Shown here: positions 45,201 through 56,200 of the stretch, in pieces | Layout of the letters: every line of letters starts with the position of its first letter | Position numbering within the stretch: position 1 is the first letter of the stretch | NCBI RefSeq assembly: GCF_024323335.1 | Contig: NC_066585.1 | Coordinates: 76,804,109-76,868,108 of the forward strand | From: Lathyrus oleraceus | Lineage: Eukaryota > Streptophyta > Magnoliopsida > Fabales > Fabaceae | Direction of reading: 5' to 3' | Length of the DNA stretch: 64,000 nt | The notes under the pieces: model-generated | Seen by the model: only the letters and a program-made list of their open reading frames with translations | Told to the model about the DNA's origin: nothing | Database searches by the model: none | Position numbers and translations under genes: made by a program

Positions 45201-46288
45201 TTTAGTCACCTGTTAATACAAGAATTAAAACGAACATCCGATAACCATTTCAAAATAAGATCAAAAGCTCGATCCAACGTCGAATAATCGTTTTCAAAAC
45301 TTAACAGAACCAGTACGCATTCATCCATCCTCTTGTAAGTCGATTTCCTCAGGCATCGCCATCTACCTGTAAGTCGATTGCCTCCGGCATCACCATCTAC
45401 CCTTATCCATAACTCCTCTCCGCGTTCCATCCGTCGACTCTTGTTCCGTTTAGGTAGCACCCATTAAGTAGAACCCTTTGTATGATAACATAGGTAGAAT
45501 TCCCCTATTCTTTGCATGCTAACATTAGGTAGATATTCCCCTTTGTAAATCCTAACACATAGGTCCATATTGCATGACAACTCTAGAGCAAAGCTTCCCC
45601 ACTTTTAGACCTTCCGTGCGTCTCCGATCTTGTGGCATGTCAGTCCGTTCTATTGCAAAGAGGTAACTACCTAAGACTCGATTCAGCGAGCTGCGACACC
45701 TGCTGCTAGGACGTTGAACACACTGCCCACCCTCCTTTGACATAGCTGGTGTCCTCTTTTGTTAGTCCATGTTCAGATGGAAAACCTTAACCCCTAGTTA
45801 GCCGAACTACGTTTTGCTCTGATTCTCATTCCAGATGAGATACGTAGGCATAAGACGCGACGTCTTATCGAGCACACTTCTCTTTAACCCATAGGTAGCC
45901 GAGCTACGAAGACTCTGATTCTCATACTCAGATGAGATATGTAGGCAGTGGATGCGACATCCTTGCGAGTCATTTTCTTTTAACCTTCCTTTTAGTAAAT
46001 AGTACTTTAGATATACCTACACCCTTTAGACTAGAACAACACTTATGAAAAGGGCTCCCTAGGAGTACCTAGGATGTTTTGGGGTGCTTAAAACCTTCCC
46101 ATTGCATAACCAACCCCCTTACCCAGATCTCTGACATTTTTACTAGTTTTTGATTCGATAAAACTTTTAGGTTTTTGTTCGCTTTCTAACCATTCCTTTG
46201 GATAAATAGAAGTGCGGTGGCGACTCGACTTTTATGGTTTACCTTGGATTTAGTCAATATCTCTAATGGTAACGAATACCCCGCTACA
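42267..46288 (+). repeat. Element A: 3' LTR (full length)
   Basis: 4022 bp, TATAATACCCC (TG start mutated to TA) to CCCCGCTACA. TATA-like TATTTAAG at 43679-43686. Three 180-bp direct repeats (phrase at 44281, 44461 and 44641). Two tandem copies of the hairpin module (45807-45867 and 45904-45955), and a PBS-like TGGCGACTC at 46218-46226. The last roughly 250 bp are nearly identical to the end of B's LTR, although the upstream parts are unrelated. Confidence 0.92.
45807..45955 (+). promoter_or_regulatory. Duplicated hairpin module in A's 3' LTR
   Basis: Copy 1: CTACG/CGTAG outer stem (45807-45811, 45843-45847), inner stem TCTCAT/ATGAGA (45824-45829, 45835-45840), then a second hairpin TAAGACG-CGA-CGTCTTA (45851-45867). 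Copy 2: outer stem 45904-45908 with 45940-45944 (one G-U type pair), the same inner stem, then GGATG-CGA-CATCC (about 45949-45961). Related single modules are at 1037-1086, 6203-6254, 8494-8540 (all minus strand) and 57764-57815. RNA-level function is inference. Confidence 0.7.
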
Positions 46289-46559
46289 CCTATTTAATTA
46301 CCTCAAACCGGAAAGTAAGAATGACAGCAGTCTTCGTGCATTCACGGTGGGAGATAATTAAATACAAAAAGACCCAAATTTTGTCCTGGGAAATGCAAGG
46401 AAGAAAATACAGGAAGAAAATACAAGAAGAAAATGCAGTGAGAAATAGTAAAAGACATTATCCTACAGAAAAATGGAATAGTCAAGACTTTCTGGGAGTT
46501 GTCAGAACAGTATCTTGGACATCATAGTCGGGATATATGGAATGGCATCCCTATCTAAA

Positions 46560-47470
46560 TCTCAAGACTTCCCAGGATGCTAGAATAATATAAAGAAAAT
46601 CTGGCATGAGACTCTTCATTTTGATGAAGCAGCATCTCAAATAGTAAAAGTGAGATTCTCTGTATCGAGTCGAAACAGCATCTTATATGATAGAATTAAG
46701 ATATTCCAACAAGGGAAAAATACCTTTAATTGAATCTAAGACTCTCCGAGGATATTAGAGCAGTATCTCTAAAAAAAATCTGAAATGAGACTCTTCATAT
46801 TGATGAAGCAGCATCTCAAACAGTAAAAATGAGATTCTCTGTATCGAGTCGAAACAACATCTTATATGATAGAATTAAAATATTCCAGCAAAGGGGAAAA
46901 TACCTTAATTGAATCTAAGACTCTCCGAGGATATTAGAGTAGTATCTCTAAAAAATCTGAAATGAGACTCTTCATATTGATGAAGCAGCATCTCAAACAG
47001 TAAAAATGAGATTCTCTGTATCGGGTCGAAACATCATCTTATATGATAGAATTAAAAGATTCCAGCAAAGGGGAAAATACCTTAATTGAATCTAAGACTC
47101 TCCGAGGATATTAGAGCAATATCTCTAAAAGATCTAAAATGAGACTCTTCATATTGATGAAGCAGCATCTCAAACAGTAAAAATGAGATTCTCTGTATCG
47201 GGTCAAAATAGCATCTTATATGATAGAATTAAAATATTCCAGCAAAGGGGAAAATACCTTAATTGAATCTAAGACTCTCCGAGGATATTAGAGCAGTATC
47301 TCTAAAAAATCTGAAATGAGACTTTTCATATTGATGAAGCAGCATCTCAAACAGTAAAAATGAGATTCTCTGTATCGGATCGAAACAACATCTTATATGA
47401 TAGAATTAAGATATTCCAGCAAGGGAAGAATACCTTAATTGAATCTAAGACTCTCCGAGGATATTAGAAC
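46560..47470. repeat. About 177-bp tandem array (5 units) in C's 3' UTR
   Basis: The phrase ACTCTCCGAGGATATTAGA recurs at 46741, 46920, 47097, 47274 and 47450, so the period is 176-179 bp. Units differ by a few substitutions and small indels, which suggests recent tandem amplification. Each unit contains one block resembling the 43-bp repeat that follows. Confidence 0.93.
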
Positions 47471-47825
47471 AGTATCTCAAACAAATAAATGAGATTCTTC
47501 AGATAAGTGAAGCAGTATCTCAAACAGATAAATGAGATTCTTCAGATAAATGAAGCAGTATCTCAAACATATAAATGAGATTCTTCAGATAAATGAAGCA
47601 GTATCTCAAACAGATAAATGAGATTCTTCAGATAAATGAAGTAGTATCTCAAACAGATAAATGAGATTCTTCATATAAATGAAGCAGTATCTCAAACAGA
47701 TAAATGAGATTCTTTAGATAAATGAAGCAGTATCTCAAACAGATAAATGAGATTCTTCTGATGAATGAAGCAGTATCTCAAACAGATAAATGAGATTCTT
47801 CAGATAAATGAAGCAGTATCTCAAA
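47468..47825. repeat. 43-bp tandem array (about 8 units) in C's 3' UTR
   Basis: The unit begins AGTATCTCAAACAGATAAAT and continues GAGATTCTTCAGATAAATGAAGC. About eight near-identical copies abut the 177-bp array. It is clearly related to the GCAGCATCTCAAACAGTAAA...GAGATTCTC block of that longer unit. Confidence 0.93.
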
Positions 47826-49374
47826 TGTTCGTCTGTTGGGGGAAATTTTAAGAAAAGACTCCTTTTAAGGGAGACTTACTAGAAATGCTCTGCAGGGGAA
47901 AAAGCTCATAAGAGACTTTTCAGGGTAACCTCTGCTTGGGGAGCAATGATTGTAAAGAAAAATGTTGGGAATATCATTATTAATCCTAAAGTTGAAAAAT
48001 GATTTGCTGAGAAATAATCCCACGAGCATATGCAGGGTAATAACTTTATTTGGGAATGAGGAATGTCCAAGATATACATGAATGACCTTGGATCCTGATA
48101 TCTTATATTTGATTTTTGTATGATGTTCCACTTTAGGTGGGAACACCACGTATGGGATGATGCATGGGATGTATGCAAGTGTGCAATTACTGGGGATATT
48201 TGGCTGTGCATGTAGGAATGCGAATGATTTTTATGTTATTGAAATTTCCATTTTGTGGGAGTGTTATGCATGAGTATGCTGATGATTGATATGACTGTGT
48301 TTTTTTTTAATTTTTCTGTTTGGTAGGAAAACCATTTATGAATTATTTATATGATGCATGTTAGAATGCAAATGGGTAATTGGACATGCCATGGTTAAGA
48401 CGTTTTTGCTTTGGGGTATGATGCCAATAGTGTGGACTTTTGTTATTGGAGTGACCAATGAAGTTCAAGCTTTGATGCCCTACTAGGTGATTTTGGGAAT
48501 ATATTTAGGTTGCTCAAAGTTACTGAAGGGTTCAGACTTCTCAACACGCGATACTCCATCCATGATTTATCAGTGTTTCTACTGGAAATGCAATGGGGCC
48601 TTGCCCCGGTTTGGCTATACCATGAGTACATTTATGAGAGGCGTGAATTAGTAGTCGAAAGGAACATAACTATCTGCAAACATTCCTACACCTTTATGAA
48701 AAACAGAAATGAATCTTGGAGACTAAAGGATTCATCCGCTTTCTGTTTCAAAAGCAATTTTACCACTTTATTCAGACATGTGTTTTATTTTCTCCAATAA
48801 TTTTTAAAATGATGTTTATCAAAAATAAAAGGTGCTTTGCAAACAAACAGATAAAATACAAAAAATGATTTGGGCACATTTTTGTTGAGAAAATTTCTCT
48901 TTTATTGATTTGACCCTTAAATGGGCGATTATACATAAAGATGCAATTCCTTAATGAGGTAATTGCTATGCATAGAAACAAAATGGCAATGAAAATTGAG
49001 TTTTTATCGAGTTCCCACACTGCTATGATCCTTATGTCTTTGATAATCCGAGCACTTTGCTTTTGGAAATTGAGGTAGATTAATCCTTTGTCTTCGAGGG
49101 GTACGTCAGATGTCTGTAAGTGCAGCTTTTTGCCTTGGAATTAATCCCTAACTTTTGCCTGGACCGCCCTTTCGGGTTTTCGATCCACCGGTATACCCTT
49201 TTTTTCCTGAATCTCCCTTTCGGGTTTTCAACTCAGCGGGTCAATTCTTTTATTTTTATCCTTAATTTTTGCATGGATCGCCCTTTCGGGTTTTCAATCC
49301 ACCGGGATAGCCATTTTTGCCTAAATTGCCCTTTCAGGTTTTCGATTTAGCGGCTTTTATTATTCCACTTTTTT

Positions 49375-52300
49375 TTAGGCGAAGTACTTTTTAACAACAT
49401 CAGTGTTGGTGGGAAGCGGCAACTCATCTCCATCCATAGTAGCTAGAATCAGAGTGCCTCTGGAAAAGGCTCTAACCACCACAAATGGACCTTCATAATT
49501 TGGTGTCCATTTCCCTCTGGAGTCCTTGTGAATGGGTAAGATTTTCTTCAGCACTAAATCTCCCTCTTGAAACACCCTGGGACGAACTTTCTTGTCGAAT
49601 GCCTTCTTAAGACGCCTCTGATAGAGTTGACCGTGACCTAGCGCTTTCAAGCGTTTCTCCTCAATAAGGTTGAGCTCGTCGTACCTTGATTGAACCCATT
49701 CTGCCTCGTCTAGCTTAGCCTCCATCAAGACTCTCATCGATGGGATCTCCACTTCTATAAGGAGAACTGCTTCCATACCATATACCAAGGAATAAGGGGT
49801 TGCCCCTGTTGAAGTTCGTATCGACGTGCGATAACCATGTAATGCAAAAGGTAACATCTCATGCCAATCCTTGTACGTGACAACCATCTTTTGGATGATT
49901 TTCTTGACTTTTTTATTTGCAGCTTCAACAACCCCATTCATCTTAGGTCGATAGGGTGATGAGTTGTGATGCTCAATCTTGAATGTTGCGCATAACTCAT
50001 CCATGGTCTTGTGGTTAAGATTGGACCCATTATCAATGATGATTTTGTTGGGAATCCCATATCGACATATGATGTTGTTTTTTAAGAAACGGGCGACTAC
50101 GTGCTTTGTGACATTCGCATAAGACGCGGCTTCCACCCATTTGGTAAAGTAATCTATGGCCACCAAGATAAATCTGTGTCCATTTGATGCTTTAGGTTCT
50201 ATCATTCCAATCATGTCGATGCCCCCACATAGAGAAAGGCCAAGGTGATGCTATGACATTCAATGGGGTAGGCGGTACATGTATTTTGTCAGCATAGATT
50301 TGGCATTTGTGGCATGTTCTGGTGTAATGGTAACAGTCAGCTTCCATCGTCAACCAGTAGTAACCTGCCCTTAGGATTTTCTTCGCCATGGCATGCCCAT
50401 TGGTGTGCGTACCTAAAGACCCTTCGTGTATGTCCTTCATAAGTTGATCGGCTTCGTGCTTGTCCACACATCTCAACAAAACCATGTCATAGTTTTGTTT
50501 GTACAATACCTCTCCATTCAAGAGGAACTTTGATGCCAACCTCCGGAGGGTCCTTTTGTCAAGGCTGGACGCCTCTTCCGAATATTCCCGCTTCTCCAGA
50601 TACTGTTTGATATGAAGAACCAAGGTTTACCATCTAGCTCTTCTGTTGTCGTCAAGCAATGAGCAGGTTCGTCAAAACGCCTAATTTCAATGTGAGGCTG
50701 ATGGTTGGGCCATATTCATTTTTACATGGAAGCCAAAGTTGCTAAGGCATCTGCCATATGATTCTCTTCTCGAGGAATATGAGAGAAAGTGATGTCGTCG
50801 AACTTTGGGAGTAACTTCATCACGTAATCCCGGTATGGAATTAGGTTAGCATGTCTTGTTTCCCAATCGCCTCTAATCTAATGTATGACTAGAGTGGAGT
50901 CCCCGAATACTTATAGTATCTTGATCTTCAACTCAATAGCTTATTCCAACCCTAGTATGCAAGCTTCATACTCGACCATGTTATTTGTGCAGGTAAAACA
51001 GAGCTTTGTGGTGAATGGTAGATGGAAATTCTTAGGAGACATCAACACTGCCCCAATTCCATGGCCTATTGCATTTGAGGCACCATCAAACATGAGCGTC
51101 CAGCCTGCTCTTGGCTCAAGACTTTCCTCTAGTTCGAAGTCTTCAACATCCTTAACAGCCATGATGTTCTCATCTGGGAAGTCAAATTTCAAAGATTGGT
51201 AATCCTCCAGCGGTTGGTGGGCAAGATGGTCTACTAGTATGCTTCCTTTGATCTCTTTTTACGCAACATATTGGATATCGTATTCGGACAACAACATCTG
51301 CCACCGGGCAATTCTACCAGTGAGAGCTGGTTTCTCGAATATGTACTTGATGGGATCCATTTTAGATACCAACCAAGTCGTGTGAGTTAGCATGTACTTC
51401 CTGAGACGCTTAACGGCCCATGCGAGTGCACAATAAGTCTTCTCGAGTAATGAATATCTTGTCTCACAATCGTTAAATTTCTTGCTCAGATAATAGATGG
51501 CATACTCTTTTCTACCAGTCTCATCTTGTTGTCCCAATACACAACCCATGGACTTGTCGAACACGGTTAGATACATGATGAGAGGTCTCCCTTCTGCAGG
51601 GGGCATCAGAATCGGTGGCTCTTGCAAGTATTCTTTGATTTTGTCGAAGGCTATTTGGCAGTCATCGTTCCACTCCACGTCTTGATTCTTCCTCAGAAGC
51701 TTGAATATTGGTTTACATGTTGCAGTAAGGTGAGAAATAAACCTGGCGATGTAATTTAGTCTCCCCAAGAAACCACGAACCTCCTTTTCTGTCCTTGGTG
51801 CAGGCATGTTCTGAATGGCTCGAACCTTGTCAGGATCTACTTCAATTCCTTTTTGGCTTACAATAAAGCCTAAAAGCTTCCCAGATCGAACCCCAAACGT
51901 GCATTTGTTAGGATTAAGTCTCAACCTAAGCTTCCTCAAACGAGCAAATAGTTTCCCCAGGTTGGTGATATGTTCTTCTTCTGTCTGGGATTTGGCAATC
52001 ATATCATCGACATACACCTCAATCTCTTCATGAATCATGTCGTGAAAGAGAGTCACCATGGCACGTTGATATGTTGCCCCAGCGTTTTTTAATCCAAACG
52101 GTATTACTTTATAACAAAAGGTGCCCCAAGGGGTAATGAATGTGGTCTTCTCCATGTCCTCGGGGTCCATTTTAATTTGGTTGTATCCAAAGAAACCATC
52201 CATAAAGGAAAACACGGAGAACTAAGCTGTGTTATCCACCAATACATCAATGTGAGGTAATGGGAAATTGTCTTTGGGACTGGCTCTGTTTAAGTCTCAG

Positions 52301-52800
52301 TAGTCTACGCACATGCAAACTTTTCCATCTTTCTTCGGTACTGGTACAATGTTGGCAACCCATTGTGGGTACTTGGCAACTTCCAGGAAACCAGTGTCAA
52401 ACTGCTTTCTCACCTCTTCTTTGATCTTGATAACCATATCAGGTCGAGTTCTTCTTAGCTTTTGTTTGACAGCGGGGCATTCTTCTTTTAAGGGGAAGCT
52501 TGTGGGTCACGATATCAGTATCTAATCCGGGCATGTCTTGGTATGACCAAGCAAACACGCCATCATATTCGTGGAGGAGCTCTATCAATCTTGTCTTCAC
52601 TGTATCTTGAAGCGTGGCGCCTACCCTTACTTCTCTCTTGTCTTCCTCTGTCCCTAGATTGATAACTTCAACATCTTCCTGGTGTGGTTGAATGACCTTC
52701 TCTTCTTGTTTGAGTAATCTGGCCAACCTTCAGGGAGTTCGCAATCTTCCCCCACTTCGTCTTCAGCTTGGTAGATTGGACAATTAAAATCATATTGTAC
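49375..52800 (-). pseudogene. pol: Element C: degraded Ogre-like pol (RT, dual RNase H, integrase)
   Basis: Minus-strand pieces in changing frames. 52439-52726: linker (EYDGVFAWSYQDMPGLD). 51259-52215: RT and RNase H (NAGATYQRAMVTLFHDMIH, YVDDMIAKS, KYIFEKPALTGR). 50941-51192: start of the second RNase H (WTLMFDGASNAIGHGIGAV). 50192-50623: integrase zinc region. 49375-50214: integrase core (IDNGSN, NGVVEAANKK) to KKYFA. Stops include TGA at 52297-52299 inside the RT motif CVDYxDLNRA, TAG at 52222-52224 and TAA at 51259-51261. Frameshifts lie near 50200 (within WGIDM), 50630-50940 and 52430-52740. It is inactive. Together with 53060-53278 it gives C's orientation. Confidence 0.9.
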
Positions 52801-53059
52801 CTTAGCAGTGTCGTTATCAATGGTCTCGGTGGTGTTTCTGCATGTTATGGTTTATGTAGTTTATTTAGAAAGTGCGTGCATAAAAATTGATGCCATTTTT
52901 TGTAAAAATAAAAACGAAAGGAAAGGAACAAAAATTTGGATGCAAAATGTCATTTCATTAATGATAAAAACTCTTGAAAAAGATAAAGGAGGCCCTACAA
53001 CATGCCACTGTGCCTTGGGCAGAGCATATGGTTCTGTCTAAAATGATAAAATTACTTTT

Positions 53060-53278
53060 GAAATATTTGGGGAACTTCCACAGCCTTCCAGTTTGTCAGT
53101 TCTTCATTAGGTGCGGTCTGACGCATCCAACTAGACACCCCCTCTTTGCGATGTCCATCACTGATCATCGCCACCTGTTTTCCAAAGATGTGGCCAGCGC
53201 TGGTGAATGTTTTCTCTACAGAAGGAATCTTCTCTTTGTTAGGTTGGTTACCGGTTTTATTTGATGACGGGTCGTACC
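53060..53278 (-). pseudogene. Element C: end of the gag-protease frame, cut by B
   Basis: The minus-strand frame ends EELTNWKAVEVPQIFQK and stop, the usual tail of the Ogre gag-pro frame just before the intron. The piece 52800-53060 between it and pol is therefore the probable intron. B's LTR starts at 53279 in the middle of this frame, so B inserted into C, and the upstream part of C (gag, ORF1, 5' LTR) should reappear beyond B outside the window. Confidence 0.75.
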
Positions 53279-56200
53279 TGTAAGACCCCAATTTTGTCCC
53301 TAAGATCCCTCATGGCACCATAACATTGCATTTGGCATTGCCTCAAGGATCATTAGCATCTTGGTCCCCTTTACCTATGGGTAGGGCCTTCTGTGAGTGG
53401 GTTTGAGATCACCAAGCATGCTTGAATTGTATATCATTTCTTTTCTCATTTTGTTTACTAACCAAAAGCACAAAAATATGTCACTAACCTCTTTTGTTTG
53501 TAGCTTGAGCAATCACAAGGTCAAAAGCTTCAAGAAGATCATTGGTACAAAGACATGGTCAAGGAGAGATGATATTAAGCATGGTAATGGTTCCCAAAGC
53601 TATCATTCATCAAATATGCCTCCCTAGTATCTCAATTCATCATTTTGATCAAAGCAATTCAAAGGGTTTGAGGTCTTGTTCTTCAAGGAAACCCTAATTC
53701 ATCTGTGTACCACAATGCCTTGCTCCTGAAGCAACCTTAGCCCATGATCAAATACAATCAAGGGAAGTTCTTTAATCCATCATTTCATGCATATTTTAAC
53801 TTATTTGAGTGTCGTCAATCATCAATTCATCAAGATATGAGGCATGGACTTGAGAAGTTGATTAGTCAATTCATCTGACTATTTTGAAATGCACTGAGAC
53901 CCAACTTTTTATGTGTTGGTCAAATGGAGATGGTTCCAAAAGCAAACTTGTTCTTAAGGATAATATGAACAACTTTCATGTTCATAAAAAATTGATTTGA
54001 AGCTTGGAAGTCCATCTTCCATTCCAATACATTATAGGTCATTTTGACTGAAACCCTAATTGTGGGTCAACTTCCCAAGGACATAACTCATTCATTTTTT
54101 ATTATTTTGAGGTGGAATCAAATGCATTGGAAATCTTAAGATTTCTAATTCAAATGTTATGTTTAACAAAATTTCAAAATCTCAAAGGAAATACATGTGA
54201 TAATGCAAGACATTATAGGTCCTTTTTGACCAAATGCATTGAAAGCCAAAAAGTCCAACTTCAAGTTCCCATAACTATTTCATAAAAAATACAAATGATG
54301 CAAAATTTAAGTCCATTTTGATTGTCTTGAAAAGATCTACAACTTTAATGTTGGAGGTTTTTCCATTTGAAGCTTGCATCATCAAAACAGAAGGGCTTGA
54401 AAGTTGGCCAATTTTAGAAACCTTGCCTTGACATATCTTGCACCTTGCACTTTAAACTCAAATTTCATAAATTTCCACACTTCAAATGAGTTTTTGTCCA
54501 ACATAACATTTGTTTCTTATACAAATACCTTTCCAACCATTACCCACATGCCTATTTTTGGATTTTCTAAATGGTATTTTCGAAGAGATGAATGTTTAGG
54601 TACAAATGAGGAATTCACTTGAAATCTTGTTACATGAGCAATTGCCTTGCAAGTCACACATCCAATTTCATTTGGATGATGCTCAGAATTCATTTGGCAT
54701 TGTTTTTGGGCCTTGTGCATGATCATGCAAGCCCATGCAATGTAGCTCCACATGCCATGCACACGGATTGATCACAAGCTTCTTGCCACTTCCTCTATAA
54801 ATAGAGACCTCATTCCATTCATTTCACACACCTGATTCAACCTGAAATGCTGCAGAATTCTCTCCATAGCCATCACTAAAGAAGCAAATTGCATTTTCTT
54901 CAAAAAAATTCAGATCCAAAATTCAACTTCATCTGGTTGAATTCTTGGATCTTAAGCTTCTAAACCTTCATCATTCATCTCACTGGTCTTCTGTTTTAGC
55001 AAAGCAAGCAAGGCATCATGCTCAAATTACCAGAACTCAAGCTTACACTCCAACTGGTATTTTCTTCGATTCTCATCATCCATGGACCTTTTTGCTTGGA
55101 TCTAATGTTTTCTAAAGTCCTCACTTGAGAGGCAAGCTAGTGGTAGCTTCAATTTTGCTTTTCCTTGATCTGTATTTTGCATACCTGAATCTTCCACCTC
55201 AGATTTCTCAATTTATAGGAATCTTGAGTGTGATTCAAGGTTACAGGGGTGATGTACATCACCCCAGCTTCATTTTGGTATAAGGATCGTGCATTTCCAT
55301 GAAGGTTTGAAAACCTGCAAAATTGACCGGAATCTGCAAGCTCACCGGAGAAGACGGTGGCTCCGGTGGTCGTCTGTTGCCAGTTTGAATGCTGGCCGTT
55401 GGATGTGATTCCCAGATCGAATCCTGACCATTGCTTGTTATGACTTTTATTTGTTTTCCATGTGAGTGCATTGACCGTGGCTTATCATGAGCGCGCGCCT
55501 CTGGATCCTTGGATTTGCCAGCTCAATTAATGAGCTCAGATCCAAGGGCTCTCGTTTTTGCATTTTCTATTTTCTGGTTTTAATTTCTTTAATTCCAATT
55601 ATTTTCAAAAATCAATATCTTTTTCATTTTTAATCCAAAAATTATGGGCCCAATTGCATTATTTCCCAAATAATTTCTAGTTTCTATTTCTGATTTTTAA
55701 TAATTTTTATTTTGTCATTTGATATTTTTTGTGAATTTTCCCTTTTCTGGTTATTTTTAATTCATTTTAAATAGTTTTTGATATTCAAAAAATGCAAAAA
55801 TATTTTCCTAACCTATTTGAATGATGATGAATCTATGAAAAATATTCTCATCAATTTTTGAATTGATTTGAGATTTATTTGAGATTTTAGTTCAATTAGG
55901 TTATTTTTATGCATTTTTAATTGATTAAAAATAGTTTCTGACCTTTAAAAATGCTGAAATTTTTTGTCAAACTTTGTTTGACCTTGTTGAACTTGGGATA
56001 AATTACTTGGACCTTCCAAGGTTGATTTGAAGTAATTTTGAAGTTTGACCTTTCCATTTATTTTTAATTCAAGTTTATTTTAAATATTAAAAAATGCCAA
56101 AAATATTTTATTCATTTCTTGACTTCCAATCTCCATCTCACTTCTGTTTTTGATTGTTTGACCTTGACTTTCAATGTTATTGGTCAACATATGAGGATTG

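Larger units (their letters stand above)
30029..46288 (+). mobile_element. A: Ogre-like Ty3/gypsy (Tat lineage) retrotransposon, decayed
   Basis: A 16.3-kb plus-strand element between CCTAT duplications (30024-30028, 46289-46293). It starts TGTAATACCCC and ends CCCCGCTACA. It contains a truncated 5' LTR, leader, ORF1, a scar where gag-protease should be, pol with dual RNase H, a 3' UTR with tandem repeats, and a full 3' LTR. Five in-frame stops or internal losses show it is non-autonomous. It integrated 11 bp from C's LTR boundary. Confidence 0.93.
46294..49374 (-). other. Element C: 3' UTR, with tandem arrays
   Basis: On the minus strand this lies between the integrase stop (49375) and the polypurine tract (now at 30018-30028). 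From right to left it holds: four ACCCGAAAGGG-containing repeats (49160-49345, steps 48, 66 and 48 bp); an unremarkable 1.3 kb with no gene (47830-49130); a 43-bp array (47468-47825); and a 177-bp array (about 46560-47470). The remaining roughly 265 bp (46294-46560) shows nothing recognisable. Small frames such as 48510-48800 lack any family signature. Confidence 0.85.

Noticed and set aside
47468..47825. Possible CRISPR-like array
   Set aside because: The 43-bp units abut without unique spacers, and the context is a plant retrotransposon 3' UTR. It is a plain tandem repeat.
48510..48800. 96-codon plus-strand frame in C's 3' UTR
   Set aside because: No motif, no second copy, and opposite to the element's sense. 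It is likely chance in a long non-coding stretch.
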